34,028 bases of DNA from Methylobacter sp. (GTDB lineage Bacteria > Pseudomonadota > Gammaproteobacteria > Methylococcales > Methylomonadaceae): NCBI GenBank assembly GCA_030679035.1, contig JAUXTH010000084.1, positions 1-34,028 of the forward strand, in the 5' to 3' direction. Below are positions 25,201 through 33,101 of this stretch, one piece after another (the stretch's first letter is position 1; every line of letters begins with the position of its first letter). The notes beneath the pieces are model-generated. The model had not been told where the DNA came from and did no database searches. It saw nothing but the letters and a program-made list of their open reading frames with translations. Position numbers and translations under genes: made by a program.

Positions 25201-25315
25201 CACCACGAAGGGCACGAAGTTTTATTTCTTCGTGCCTCGGCAACTGCTCCATGCGTCGCCTAAAGCGCCTACTGTTGGTGCTCTACCTCCCGCATCCATG
25301 CAGTCGTTCGTGGTG
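25201..25315. repeat. Composite intergenic repeat with nested palindromes and the dispersed core
   Basis: Outer arms CACCACGAA (25201-25209) and TTCGTGGTG (25307-25315) are exact inverted repeats. An inner hairpin GGCACGAAG (25211-25219) / CTTCGTGCC (25228-25236) is also perfect. The core at 25236-25306 is the reverse complement of the one at 6549-6596, except that about 28 nt (25251-25278) replace about 5 nt. The element lies between two convergent genes. Confidence 0.8.
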
Positions 25316-25329
25316 ATCACTTATATTGA

Positions 25330-26925
25330 TTAGCACATGTCCAGCGCCAATGCCTCGGCAACCTTGATGCCATCCACAGCCGCAGAAAGAATTCCGCCAG
25401 CATAACCAGCGCCTTCTCCGGCCGGATACAATCCTTTGATATTCAGGCTTTGGTAGTGTTCGTTGCGTTTGATACGAATAGGGGATGAGGTGCGGGTTTC
25501 AACCCCTGTCAATATTGCATCCTTCATCGCAAAGCCTTTTATTTTTTTATCGAAGGCCGGTATCGCCTCGCGTATCGCAGCTATCGCATAATCCGGTAGA
25601 GCCGAACTGAGATCACATAAATGTACTCCCGGCGTATAGGAGGGTTGTACCGTACCCAGAGCCGAAGAAGGACGTTTGGCTAGAAAATCGCCAACCAGTT
25701 GCCCCGGTGCTTCATAAGTTTCTCCTCCCAGTTTGAATGCGCCCGCTTCCAGGCGACGTTGAAAATCGATGCCTGCCAACGGATGGCCGGGATAATCGTC
25801 AGGCGTAATGCCGACGACGATGCCGCTGTTGGCGTTGCGCTCGTTGCGGGAGTATTGGCTCATGCCGTTAGTGACCACATGCCCAGGCTCAGAGGTGGCA
25901 GCCACGACGGTGCCGCCGGGACACATGCAAAAACTGTACACGGAACGCCCGTTGCTACAGTGGTGCACCAGTTTGTAATCGGCAGCGCCCAGTGACGGAT
26001 GACCGGCATTGCTGCCAAACCGGCAAGTGTCGATCAGCGACTGCGGATGTTCTATGCGAAAGCCGATGGAAAAAGGCTTGGCTTCAATGTAAACGCCCCG
26101 GTCATAAAGCATTTTGAAAGTGTCGCGCGCGCTATGTCCGACTGCCAGCAGCACATGATTGGTGTTAATGGTTTCGCCGCTGGCGAGTACTACGCCGCGT
26201 ACCTGTCCTTTATCGATGACGATGTCGTCAACCCGGCTTTGGAAGCGGATCTCGCCGCCTAGCGATTCAATGGTCGCGCGTAGCTGTTCGACTACGGTGA
26301 CCAGCCTGAAGGTGCCGATATGCGGTTTGCTGACGTGGAGGATTTCAGGCGGTGCGCCGGCTTTGACAAATTCGGTGAGCACCTTGCGTCCGTAGTGATT
26401 CGGATCCTTGATCTGGGTGTGCAGTTTGCCGTCGGAAAAAGTGCCGGCGCCGCCTTCGCCGAATTGTACATTGGACTCAGCGTTAAACAGGCCCTTGCGC
26501 CAAAGGCCGAAGGTGTCTTTGGTGCGCTCCCGCACTTCTTTTCCCCGTTCCAGAATGATCGGACGGAAACCCATTTGCGCCAGAATCAGACCGGCAAACA
26601 GCCCGCAAGGCCCGGTGCCGATGATGACGGGGCGTTGCGCCAGATCTTTTGGCGCTTGGGTTACAAAATGATAAGTGCTGTCCGGAGTTAAGGAAATGTG
26701 CGGGTCATCTTGCAGGCGGTTAAGAATCGCTTGTTCGTTGGCAGTTTCAACATCAATCGTGTAAACCAGCAGGATCGCATTGCGTTTTCGCGCATCGAAA
26801 CCTTGACGAAATATTGTGTAAGTGACGAGCTGTTCAGTGCTGATGCCAAGCCGATCGAGTATCGCAGTTTTGAGTTGGTTTTCAGGGTGATCGAGCGGCA
26901 GTTTAAGTTCAGTGATTCTTAGCAT
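25330..26925 (-). CDS. FAD-dependent dehydrogenase (NAD(P)/FAD oxidoreductase)
   Basis: A 531-residue flavoprotein. After an N-terminal alpha/beta domain of about 95 residues (MLRITELKLPLDHPENQLKT) comes the FAD-binding motif VIIGTGPCGLFAGLILAQMG, then GEGGAGTFSDGKLHT, and near the end GLYPAGEGAGYAGGILSAA. This is a widespread, uncharacterised bacterial family ('FAD-dependent dehydrogenase', related to HI0933-like and GidA-type flavoproteins). The cysteine-rich stretch YSFCMCPGG is typical of it. The start is set at ATG 26925, because residues upstream in the longer frame (to 27051) do not look like the family. Substrate unknown; cytosolic. Confidence 0.85.
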   Translation of the reverse strand: MLRITELKLPLDHPENQLKTAILDRLGISTEQLVTYTIFRQGFDARKRNAILLVYTIDVETANEQAILNRLQDDPHISLTPDSTYHFVTQAPKDLAQRPVIIGTGPCGLFAGLILAQMGFRPIILERGKEVRERTKDTFGLWRKGLFNAESNVQFGEGGAGTFSDGKLHTQIKDPNHYGRKVLTEFVKAGAPPEILHVSKPHIGTFRLVTVVEQLRATIESLGGEIRFQSRVDDIVIDKGQVRGVVLASGETINTNHVLLAVGHSARDTFKMLYDRGVYIEAKPFSIGFRIEHPQSLIDTCRFGSNAGHPSLGAADYKLVHHCSNGRSVYSFCMCPGGTVVAATSEPGHVVTNGMSQYSRNERNANSGIVVGITPDDYPGHPLAGIDFQRRLEAGAFKLGGETYEAPGQLVGDFLAKRPSSALGTVQPSYTPGVHLCDLSSALPDYAIAAIREAIPAFDKKIKGFAMKDAILTGVETRTSSPIRIKRNEHYQSLNIKGLYPAGEGAGYAGGILSAAVDGIKVAEALALDMC

Positions 26926-27051
26926 GTTATGTATTCGGGGTAGGTTACAGAACCGATTGTTTTGCTTGTGGGAGCGTGAGGATGTTTGGTATTTTACCTT
27001 AACGGGGTTTTTCTTGTTAGCGGCACATAAGGTCTTGCGTGAGGATTGCAA

Positions 27052-27267
27052 ATGGCACTTGGAAAATTACTGACGGCGATTGGCGTTGTTTTGGTGGTTG
27101 TCGGGCTCGCGGTTAGTTACGCACCCTGGTTGATTAGCTGGTTTGGCAGGTTGCCCGGCGATATACGCATTGAGAGTGAACAGCGGTTCGTGTTTATCCC
27201 AATCACCTCTATGCTGATTGTCAGTGTCGTTTTGACGCTGATTGTTAATCTGTTTTTTCGTAAATAG
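27052..27267 (+). CDS. DUF2905 family small membrane protein
   Basis: A 71-residue protein with two membrane segments flanking a conserved LPGDIRIE motif: LLTAIGVVLVVVGLAVSYAP, then WFGRLPGDIRIESEQRFVFI, then LIVSVVLTLIVNLFF. This is the DUF2905 pattern, of unknown function, often found as a single gene. ATG 27052 has GAGGA 7 nt upstream. It is divergent from the FAD dehydrogenase. Confidence 0.85.
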   Translation: MALGKLLTAIGVVLVVVGLAVSYAPWLISWFGRLPGDIRIESEQRFVFIPITSMLIVSVVLTLIVNLFFRK

Positions 27268-27378
27268 TTGCCGCTAGGCATTATTTTTTATAATCTATTT
27301 GTCGGATAGTTCAAGTTCTTGTAGAATGTTTCAATTAAGTATTGCTGTGCTCATAAATAAGTGTAAGTTGGAACAAGA

Positions 27379-27768
27379 ATGGATATATCACAAGAATTGC
27401 TACAGAAAAAAATTCTGATTGTAGATGATGCAGCCTCAATGCGGACATTAACTAAAGCTATTATGCGAGAGGCTGGATTTACGCATGTTTTCGATGCTCC
27501 CGGTGGAGAAGAAGCCATTCTGATGATGAGAAAGGTAAAGATTAATCTCGTGGTCTGTGACTGGAATATGCCGGGCATGAGCGGGCTTGATCTGTATAGG
27601 GCGGTAAAAGCAGATGCCAAATTGGAAACGCCGCCTTGGATCATGTTGACCTCTTCGTCTGAAGGCGACAAGGTAAAGGAAGCAATTATGGCAGGTATCA
27701 CCTCTTATATTGTAAAACCCTTTAAACCGGATAACTTGATCAAACAGGTTCTAGGCAAGCTTGCTTAA
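27379..27768 (+). CDS. CheY-like single-domain response regulator
   Basis: A 129-residue stand-alone receiver domain. The acidic pocket is D16-D17, the phospho-acceptor D61 (VVCDWNMPGMSGLDLYRAVK), with T91 and K113 (VKPFKP) also present. It has no output domain, so it works by protein-protein contact, as CheY does at the flagellar motor, or in a relay. No histidine kinase or chemotaxis gene is in the window. It ends 16 bp before a strong bidirectional terminator shared with the helicase gene. Confidence 0.9.
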   Translation: MDISQELLQKKILIVDDAASMRTLTKAIMREAGFTHVFDAPGGEEAILMMRKVKINLVVCDWNMPGMSGLDLYRAVKADAKLETPPWIMLTSSSEGDKVKEAIMAGITSYIVKPFKPDNLIKQVLGKLA

Positions 27769-27784
27769 GCGGCTTTCAAGCATT

Positions 27785-27821
27785 AAAAAGGCCCCATTCG
27801 CAATGCAAATGGGGCCTTTTT
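27785..27821. terminator. Bidirectional intrinsic terminator
   Basis: AAAAAGGCCCCATT (27785-27798) and AATGGGGCCTTTTT (27808-27821) form a perfect 14-bp stem with a 9-nt loop. A T-run follows on the plus strand and an A-run precedes it, so it serves both the receiver gene and the convergent helicase gene. Confidence 0.95.
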
Positions 27822-29156
27822 TTATGGCTGATTGATTTCTACGTCCGGCTTTACTGTCGGCACACGCCTTTTGCCGACATTCTTCTTGTCCCGATCACGT
27901 ATTTTGACTTTCTCGACGACGGCTTTTTTAGGCTCTATTTTGTTTTTGCCGCCCGTTGCCTTTCCGGACGCTTTAAGTTTTTTTGGGCCTTTATACTTGC
28001 CCGCCAACTCTTTGATACTGCGTTGTTTGAATTTCTGCTTCAAAAAACGCTCAATGCCGGACATCAAATTCCATTCGGTGTGCTTTACCAGCGCTATCGT
28101 GAGGCCCAGTTCATCGACCCGGCCTGTCCGGCCTATACGATGGATATAATTGATGCCGTTTCTCGGTACATCAAAGTTGATGACCAGATTGATGCCCTTG
28201 ATGTCCAGGCCGCGGGCGGCAAGGTCGGTAGCCAGCATGATCTTGACTTCGCCTTCGCGGAATAACTCCATCATCCGGTTACGGTCTTTTTGATCCATTT
28301 CCCCATGCAGCACGCCGACTCTGAGTTTTTGCCCCCGTAGCGGCCCGCGCAGAGCATCCGCCTGAATTCGGCTATTGGTGAAGACCAGTGCCTTGTCATA
28401 AGTCTCATTTTGCAGCAGCCAAGTCAGCAGTTTTAGTTTGTGATCATTGTCGTCGGCCAGCACAATTTGCTGCTCGATGTTGCGGTGTCCGTCATGCAGC
28501 GTGTTTAAGGCAACGATGTCATGATTTTTCAGCACCTTGTCAGCCATCTTGATAACGCCAAAATGGGTCAAGGTGGCAGAAAACAGTAGGGTTTGGCGCT
28601 CAGCGTTGCAGCTATTGGCGATGGTTAGTACGTCTTCACTAAAGCCCATGTCCAGCATGCGGTCGGCTTCATCCAGGATCAGCACGTCCAGGTTGCTAAA
28701 GTCCGGTATCTCTTGTTCCATCAGCTCCAGGACTCTGCCAGGGGTCGCAATCACAATTTCGGTGTTTCTGCGCAGCATGTTTTGCTGTAGCCTGAAATCA
28801 TCACCGCCGGTAATCAGGCCTGTTTTCAGGTCGGTAAATTCAGTCAGTTGTTGGCAGTGCTTGAAAATCTGCTGAGCCAGTTCGCGAGTCGGTGTCAGCA
28901 CCAAGGCCCGGGTGCCGGATTTTTTCGAGGGTAAAGTGAGCAGGTGATGTAATGTCGGCAGCAAGAATGCGGCGGTTTTGCCGCTGCCGGTTTCGGCGCT
29001 GACCAGCAGGTCTTTGTGTTCCAGAGCCAGGGGAATCGACTTTTGTTGCACGGGTGTGGGTAGCTCAAAGCCCATTTTTTTAACTGCTGACAGCAGTTGT
29101 TCGTCAAGCGCTAGGCCTGAAAAGGATGGGTTTTTGTCTGTTGGATTTGGATGCAT
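27822..29156 (-). CDS. srmB: DEAD-box RNA helicase, SrmB-like
   Basis: A 444-residue ATP-dependent RNA helicase. The Q-motif TPVQ is at 34-37, Walker A AETGSGKT at 54-61, DEAD at 162-165, SAT at 193-195 and HRIGRTGR in the second RecA domain. The C-terminal tail is Lys-rich, and its end RDRDKKNVGKRR closely resembles the SrmB ending (HRDTKNIGKRR as I recall it). The N-terminus also matches SrmB (LDEQLLSAVKKMGFELPTP). SrmB assists assembly of the large ribosomal subunit. RhlE is the alternative. It stands alone with a promoter-like TATAAT about 50 nt upstream and ends in a shared terminator. Confidence 0.88.
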   Translation of the reverse strand: MHPNPTDKNPSFSGLALDEQLLSAVKKMGFELPTPVQQKSIPLALEHKDLLVSAETGSGKTAAFLLPTLHHLLTLPSKKSGTRALVLTPTRELAQQIFKHCQQLTEFTDLKTGLITGGDDFRLQQNMLRRNTEIVIATPGRVLELMEQEIPDFSNLDVLILDEADRMLDMGFSEDVLTIANSCNAERQTLLFSATLTHFGVIKMADKVLKNHDIVALNTLHDGHRNIEQQIVLADDNDHKLKLLTWLLQNETYDKALVFTNSRIQADALRGPLRGQKLRVGVLHGEMDQKDRNRMMELFREGEVKIMLATDLAARGLDIKGINLVINFDVPRNGINYIHRIGRTGRVDELGLTIALVKHTEWNLMSGIERFLKQKFKQRSIKELAGKYKGPKKLKASGKATGGKNKIEPKKAVVEKVKIRDRDKKNVGKRRVPTVKPDVEINQP

Positions 29157-29209
29157 GAATCTTTAGATGGTTTAAAGCGTAAGGATGATAGGAAGCAATC
29201 TGTGCGCGT

Positions 29210-29215
29210 ATTATA
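29210..29215 (-). promoter_or_regulatory. Probable -10 element of the helicase gene
   Basis: On the minus strand this reads TATAAT, with the predicted start about 47 nt before the helicase ATG. No good -35 lies 17 bp upstream (CATAAT at best), so the call is moderate. Confidence 0.4.
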
Positions 29216-29335
29216 GACTTTTTGCGATCAGGATTATGATTAAATAACTATTCGTTGCAAATCGGTTTTTTAGCTCTTAAGCTAGGTTAAAAATCGGGGA
29301 TAACATCGCCGCATCGACATAGATCAGGAAAAGCC

Positions 29336-30025
29336 ATGATACCAATTAGAGATACCGCGCCCTGCCATTCAAGGCCTCTAGTCACCTGGGGGATAATGGC
29401 AATTTGTATTACTGTTTTTGTGTCGATGAAATTGATGCCGGATTCGTTAAGCTTGCGGCTTCTCAATCTTTACGGCATGGTGCCTGTTCGCTATACCAAT
29501 CCCTATTACGGGTTGCCTTTCGATGGCTATTTGTCTTTTTTGACCAGCCTATTCCTGCACGGAAACTGGCTGCACCTGATTATGAATATGTGGTTTTTGT
29601 GGATATTCGGCGACAATGTCGAAGACAGAATGGGACGCTTGCCTTTTCTGATTTTTTATTTGGTATGCGGACTTTTGGCCACTTTTTTGCAGTGGATTTT
29701 CGACCCAAACCTTGCCATTCCCGTTGTCGGCGCATCGGGTGCGATAGCCGGTGTATTAGCGGCTTATTTTTTTCTATATCCGCTTGAACGCGTTGTGGTG
29801 TGGATTCCTATCCTGTTTTTACCGATAGTCGTTCATGTCCCTGCGGTTGCTTTTTTAGGTTTGTGGGTCTTGGTTCAATTGCACAGTGCAACAACCGCCA
29901 TGCTGTTTGGGGGCGTTGCCGTCGATGTGGCCTGGTGGGCTCATTTGGGCGGCTTTATTGCCGGCTCCTTTTTATATAGGTTATTTCTTCGTAAAGAACC
30001 GGCCGAAAAAAATGAATTATTTTGA
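29336..30025 (+). CDS. Rhomboid family intramembrane serine protease
   Basis: A 229-residue polytopic membrane protein. The catalytic serine S134 lies in GASGAIAGV and the histidine H203 in WWAHLGGF. The L1-loop motif is seen in HGNWLHLIMNMWFLWIFGDN. About six to seven membrane segments are present, the usual rhomboid core. Rhomboids cut membrane proteins within or near the bilayer; the substrate is not known here. AGGAAA sits just before ATG 29336. A small membrane-protein gene follows 118 bp later on the same strand. Confidence 0.92.
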   Translation: MIPIRDTAPCHSRPLVTWGIMAICITVFVSMKLMPDSLSLRLLNLYGMVPVRYTNPYYGLPFDGYLSFLTSLFLHGNWLHLIMNMWFLWIFGDNVEDRMGRLPFLIFYLVCGLLATFLQWIFDPNLAIPVVGASGAIAGVLAAYFFLYPLERVVVWIPILFLPIVVHVPAVAFLGLWVLVQLHSATTAMLFGGVAVDVAWWAHLGGFIAGSFLYRLFLRKEPAEKNELF

Positions 30026-30143
30026 CGGTGTTAAGGTATAATTTGCGGCTTCAAATGGCGCTGTTTTTGACAATACGCCAGAGTCAGGGGATGTTTCCCG
30101 GCTAAAAAGACTTCTTAGGTTCAATCAGGGAATTGAAAGTAAT

Positions 30144-30470
30144 ATGAAAAAAGTTAACGTTGCGTTGGTCAGATTGGTTCAGTTTGTAGTTTTTGTGGTG
30201 TCTGTATTCATGGTAATAGTCTATTTTGGCGCCATGGTTTTACTGCCTTTGGATGCGATTGTATTGCTGATAAAACTGATGGGGGTTGTCGGCCTTAACG
30301 GTTTTATTGCGGCCTTTGTCGCCATCCCTGCTGTCGGTTATTTAGGTCTGATCGTTTACAAAACACCAGGGCTTTGCAAAATGGTGGTCGATATGGGTGT
30401 TGACCTGATCAAGACCGGCAAAACGCGAGTTGAAGCGTTTAATGAAATTGCCGATGCGGTAAAAGTCTAA
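30144..30470 (+). CDS. Small membrane protein, unknown
   Basis: A 108-residue protein with two to three hydrophobic segments (LVQFVVFVVSVFMVIVYFGA; LDAIVLLIKLMGVVGL; GFIAAFVAIPAVGYLGLIV) and a soluble C-terminal tail (DLIKTGKTRVEAFNEIADAV). I do not recognise the family. It follows the rhomboid gene and is closed by a strong terminator, so it forms a single gene or the end of a rhomboid operon. Confidence 0.7.
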   Translation: MKKVNVALVRLVQFVVFVVSVFMVIVYFGAMVLLPLDAIVLLIKLMGVVGLNGFIAAFVAIPAVGYLGLIVYKTPGLCKMVVDMGVDLIKTGKTRVEAFNEIADAVKV

Positions 30471-30489
30471 CTTTTCCGATTGGTCACAC

Positions 30490-30523
30490 AAAAAAGGTGC
30501 GCCGGTTTCGTCGCACCTTTTTT
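30490..30523 (+). terminator. Intrinsic terminator
   Basis: AAAAAAGGTGCG (30490-30501) and CGCACCTTTTTT (30512-30523) form a 12-bp stem with a 10-nt loop, followed by a T-run. It lies 20 bp after the small membrane protein stop. Confidence 0.95.
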
Positions 30524-30778
30524 TGTGCCTGTTGCTTTGGCAAACGTTATTCCCGGCTTCCAGCCTGGAGCGGCTGGGAGTAAGCAGTCAAGTGTCAGCT
30601 ATTACGATGGCTAATGTGTTAAAAAATCGGCAATTCCTTTAATATACATACAGTAATCTTTAAATTACGTTGCCTTGCAGCCGGTGGCGTTGGATGAGCG
30701 GCATGAGATTCTGTTTTCAGTTGAACCCCCCAAAAACTAATTATTAAGCTTTGTGATAGCAAGGCGCGAGATGAGGCT
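30524..30778. other. Intergenic region upstream of glgX with a REP-like hairpin
   Basis: After the terminator there is a hairpin CCAGCC/GGCTGG (30560-30565, 30572-30577) inside a segment that reads like a common 'CCCGGCTTCCAGCC' intergenic repeat. The rest (30600-30778) is AT-rich around 30630-30665 and may hold the glgX promoter, but no clear -35/-10 pair was found. Confidence 0.4.
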
Positions 30779-32869
30779 ATGCACAGAAAAGAATACCAAG
30801 CAAAGCCGGGAAGTCCTTATCCTTCCGGCTCCAGGGCTAAAACCAAGGGCGTTAATTTTTCCATTTTCAGTCGCTATGCGACGCATGTGGAACTTTTGCT
30901 GTTCCATACGTCAGACTGCGTTGAGCCCTTTCAAACCATCGTGTTGCAGGAAGAAATCAACCGCACTTTTTTTTCCTGGCACGTTTATGTGGCCGGTTTG
31001 CCGGTTGGCACGTGGTACGCATGGCGCATGGACGGGCCTACCCAAGTCCGTGAAGCGGGTCTGCATTTTGATAAGGACAAGCAGCTGATTGACCCTTGGG
31101 TGCGTGCAGTCAGCCATAAACGCTGGAGCCGCAAGGCCGCGTGCAAGCCGGGCGATAATAGCCTTACCGCGATGCGCTGTGTTGTCGTCGATGATCGTTA
31201 CGACTGGGAAGGCGATGTGCCGCTACGTATTCGTAGCGAAAAAGCCATTGTTTACGAACTGCATGTCGGTGGTTTTACCCGGCATCCCTCGTCAAACGTG
31301 GCTAATCCGGGCACATTTTCCGGATTGATTGAAAAAATCCCGTACCTGCAAAAACTCGGTATTACCCATGTCGAACTGTTGCCGGTAATGGCGTTTGATG
31401 AGCAGGATGTGCCCAAATACACCGCCGACATGGGCCTGAAAAACTACTGGGGTTACAGCACCCACAGTTTTTTCAGTCCGCATCCGGGTTATTGCGTCAC
31501 CCCGGAGCAGGGCACGCATGTGCAGGAATTTCGCGACCTGGTCAAAGCGCTGCACCGGGCCGGCATGGGCGTCATTATGGACGTGGTGTTTAACCATACA
31601 GCAGAGGCCGGGGCCGACGGCCCGATCATCAATTTCAGAGGCATAGGCGATGATATTTTTTATCATCATGACAAGCTCGACAAAAGCATTCTTCACGACT
31701 ACACCGGCTGCGGCAATACCGTAAACGCCAATCATCCGCTGGTCGCCAACTTCATTATCAGCTGCCTGGAATATTGGGTTAGGGAAATGCATGTCGACGG
31801 TTTCCGCTTCGATCTTGCCAGCGCGTTGGCGCGAGGAGAGGGCGGCGAAGTCCTGCAAGATCCGCCGTTGCTCTGGGGTATCGAGCTGTCAGAGCAGCTG
31901 GCTAAAACCAAGTTGATTGCCGAGGCCTGGGATGCGGCAGGACTGTATCAGGTAGGCAGTTTTCCCGGTTATCGCTGGGCCGAATGGAACGGCAGATATA
32001 GGGATGTGATTCGGCGGTTTGTGCGCGGTGATAAGGGGCTGGTCAACGAGCTTGCAACCCGCATTTGCGGCAGCAATGACCTGTACGAACACAAGGGCCG
32101 GTTGCCGATTAACAGCATCAACTTCGTTACCTGCCACGATGGCTTTACCCTGTACGATTTGTTCAGCTACAACGAAAAACATAATTACGCCAACGGCGAG
32201 CATAACCAGGACGGCTGCAATAATAATTTAAGCTTCAATAGCGGCATTGAGGGGGAAACCCAAGATCCAGGCATTCTGGCGTTGCGCAGAAAACAGGTGA
32301 AAAATGTTTTCGCCATGTTGCTGCTCAGTCAGGGCGTGCCGATGCTGCTGGCGGGCGACGAGTTATTAAACAGCCAGCACGGGAATAATAATTGTTACTG
32401 TCAGGATAACGAGTTGTCCTGGATAGACTGGAATATGACCCAGCAAAATGCCGACATGCTGCGCTTTGTGCAACTGATGATAGCGTTGCGCAAAAGGCAC
32501 CCGGCCATTATGCGGCGGCGTTTTTTGACCGGAAAAACCGTGAACGGCCGGGGCATAGCCGAAATCCAATGGCATGGCACCGAAATCAACAAGCCGCTAT
32601 GGGATAACCCTGAAGCCAAGATATTGGCTTTTACCCTGGCCGGTATTGACAGTGATGAACCCGATCTGCATGTCGCAATGAACATGTCGGATCAGCAAGT
32701 CAGCATTGAACTGCCGGTGATTGCCGGTTGCGTATGGTGCCTGGCTTTGGATACTTCGCTAAAATCGCCGCAGGATATAATGTCGCCGCAAGATCAAAAG
32801 CCGGTGCGCGGAGCCCCTTATTCGGTAAATGCCCGGACTGTTGTGGTCTTTGAGAATGTGAGTTGTTGA
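30779..32869 (+). CDS. glgX: Glycogen debranching enzyme (isoamylase type)
   Basis: A 696-residue GH13 enzyme that removes alpha-1,6 branches from phosphorylase-trimmed glycogen. An N-terminal CBM48-like beta domain (GSRAKTKGVNFSIFSRYATH) precedes the (beta/alpha)8 barrel with DVVFNH at 268-273, the nucleophile D345 (GFRFDLAS), the acid E382 (LIAEAWD) and D454 (VTCHDGFTLYD). HNQDGCNNNLSFNSGIEGET is typical of GlgX/TreX. The family is cytosolic. Other glycogen genes are not in the window. The start at 30779 has GAGG very close to it (2 nt), so the strength of initiation is uncertain. Confidence 0.94.
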   Translation: MHRKEYQAKPGSPYPSGSRAKTKGVNFSIFSRYATHVELLLFHTSDCVEPFQTIVLQEEINRTFFSWHVYVAGLPVGTWYAWRMDGPTQVREAGLHFDKDKQLIDPWVRAVSHKRWSRKAACKPGDNSLTAMRCVVVDDRYDWEGDVPLRIRSEKAIVYELHVGGFTRHPSSNVANPGTFSGLIEKIPYLQKLGITHVELLPVMAFDEQDVPKYTADMGLKNYWGYSTHSFFSPHPGYCVTPEQGTHVQEFRDLVKALHRAGMGVIMDVVFNHTAEAGADGPIINFRGIGDDIFYHHDKLDKSILHDYTGCGNTVNANHPLVANFIISCLEYWVREMHVDGFRFDLASALARGEGGEVLQDPPLLWGIELSEQLAKTKLIAEAWDAAGLYQVGSFPGYRWAEWNGRYRDVIRRFVRGDKGLVNELATRICGSNDLYEHKGRLPINSINFVTCHDGFTLYDLFSYNEKHNYANGEHNQDGCNNNLSFNSGIEGETQDPGILALRRKQVKNVFAMLLLSQGVPMLLAGDELLNSQHGNNNCYCQDNELSWIDWNMTQQNADMLRFVQLMIALRKRHPAIMRRRFLTGKTVNGRGIAEIQWHGTEINKPLWDNPEAKILAFTLAGIDSDEPDLHVAMNMSDQQVSIELPVIAGCVWCLALDTSLKSPQDIMSPQDQKPVRGAPYSVNARTVVVFENVSC

Positions 32870-33101
32870 TTCCTATCAGAGCAGTGGATACAATGCCAAG
32901 CTAAGCGATTGATTAAAAAAATGTTTGCTGGTATTTTTCGTGCAATTGGGCTGGTAATGGTTAAAATCCATAGGTTGCCTGTGTCCGACAAGATCAATGA
33001 AATTAACCGAGTCTGGCCCGATGCATCCCATAAAAATAATTAAAAAATGATCACATGGCATCCAAAATGATGCCTGTTTTCTTTCAACATAAAAATCAAT
33101 C

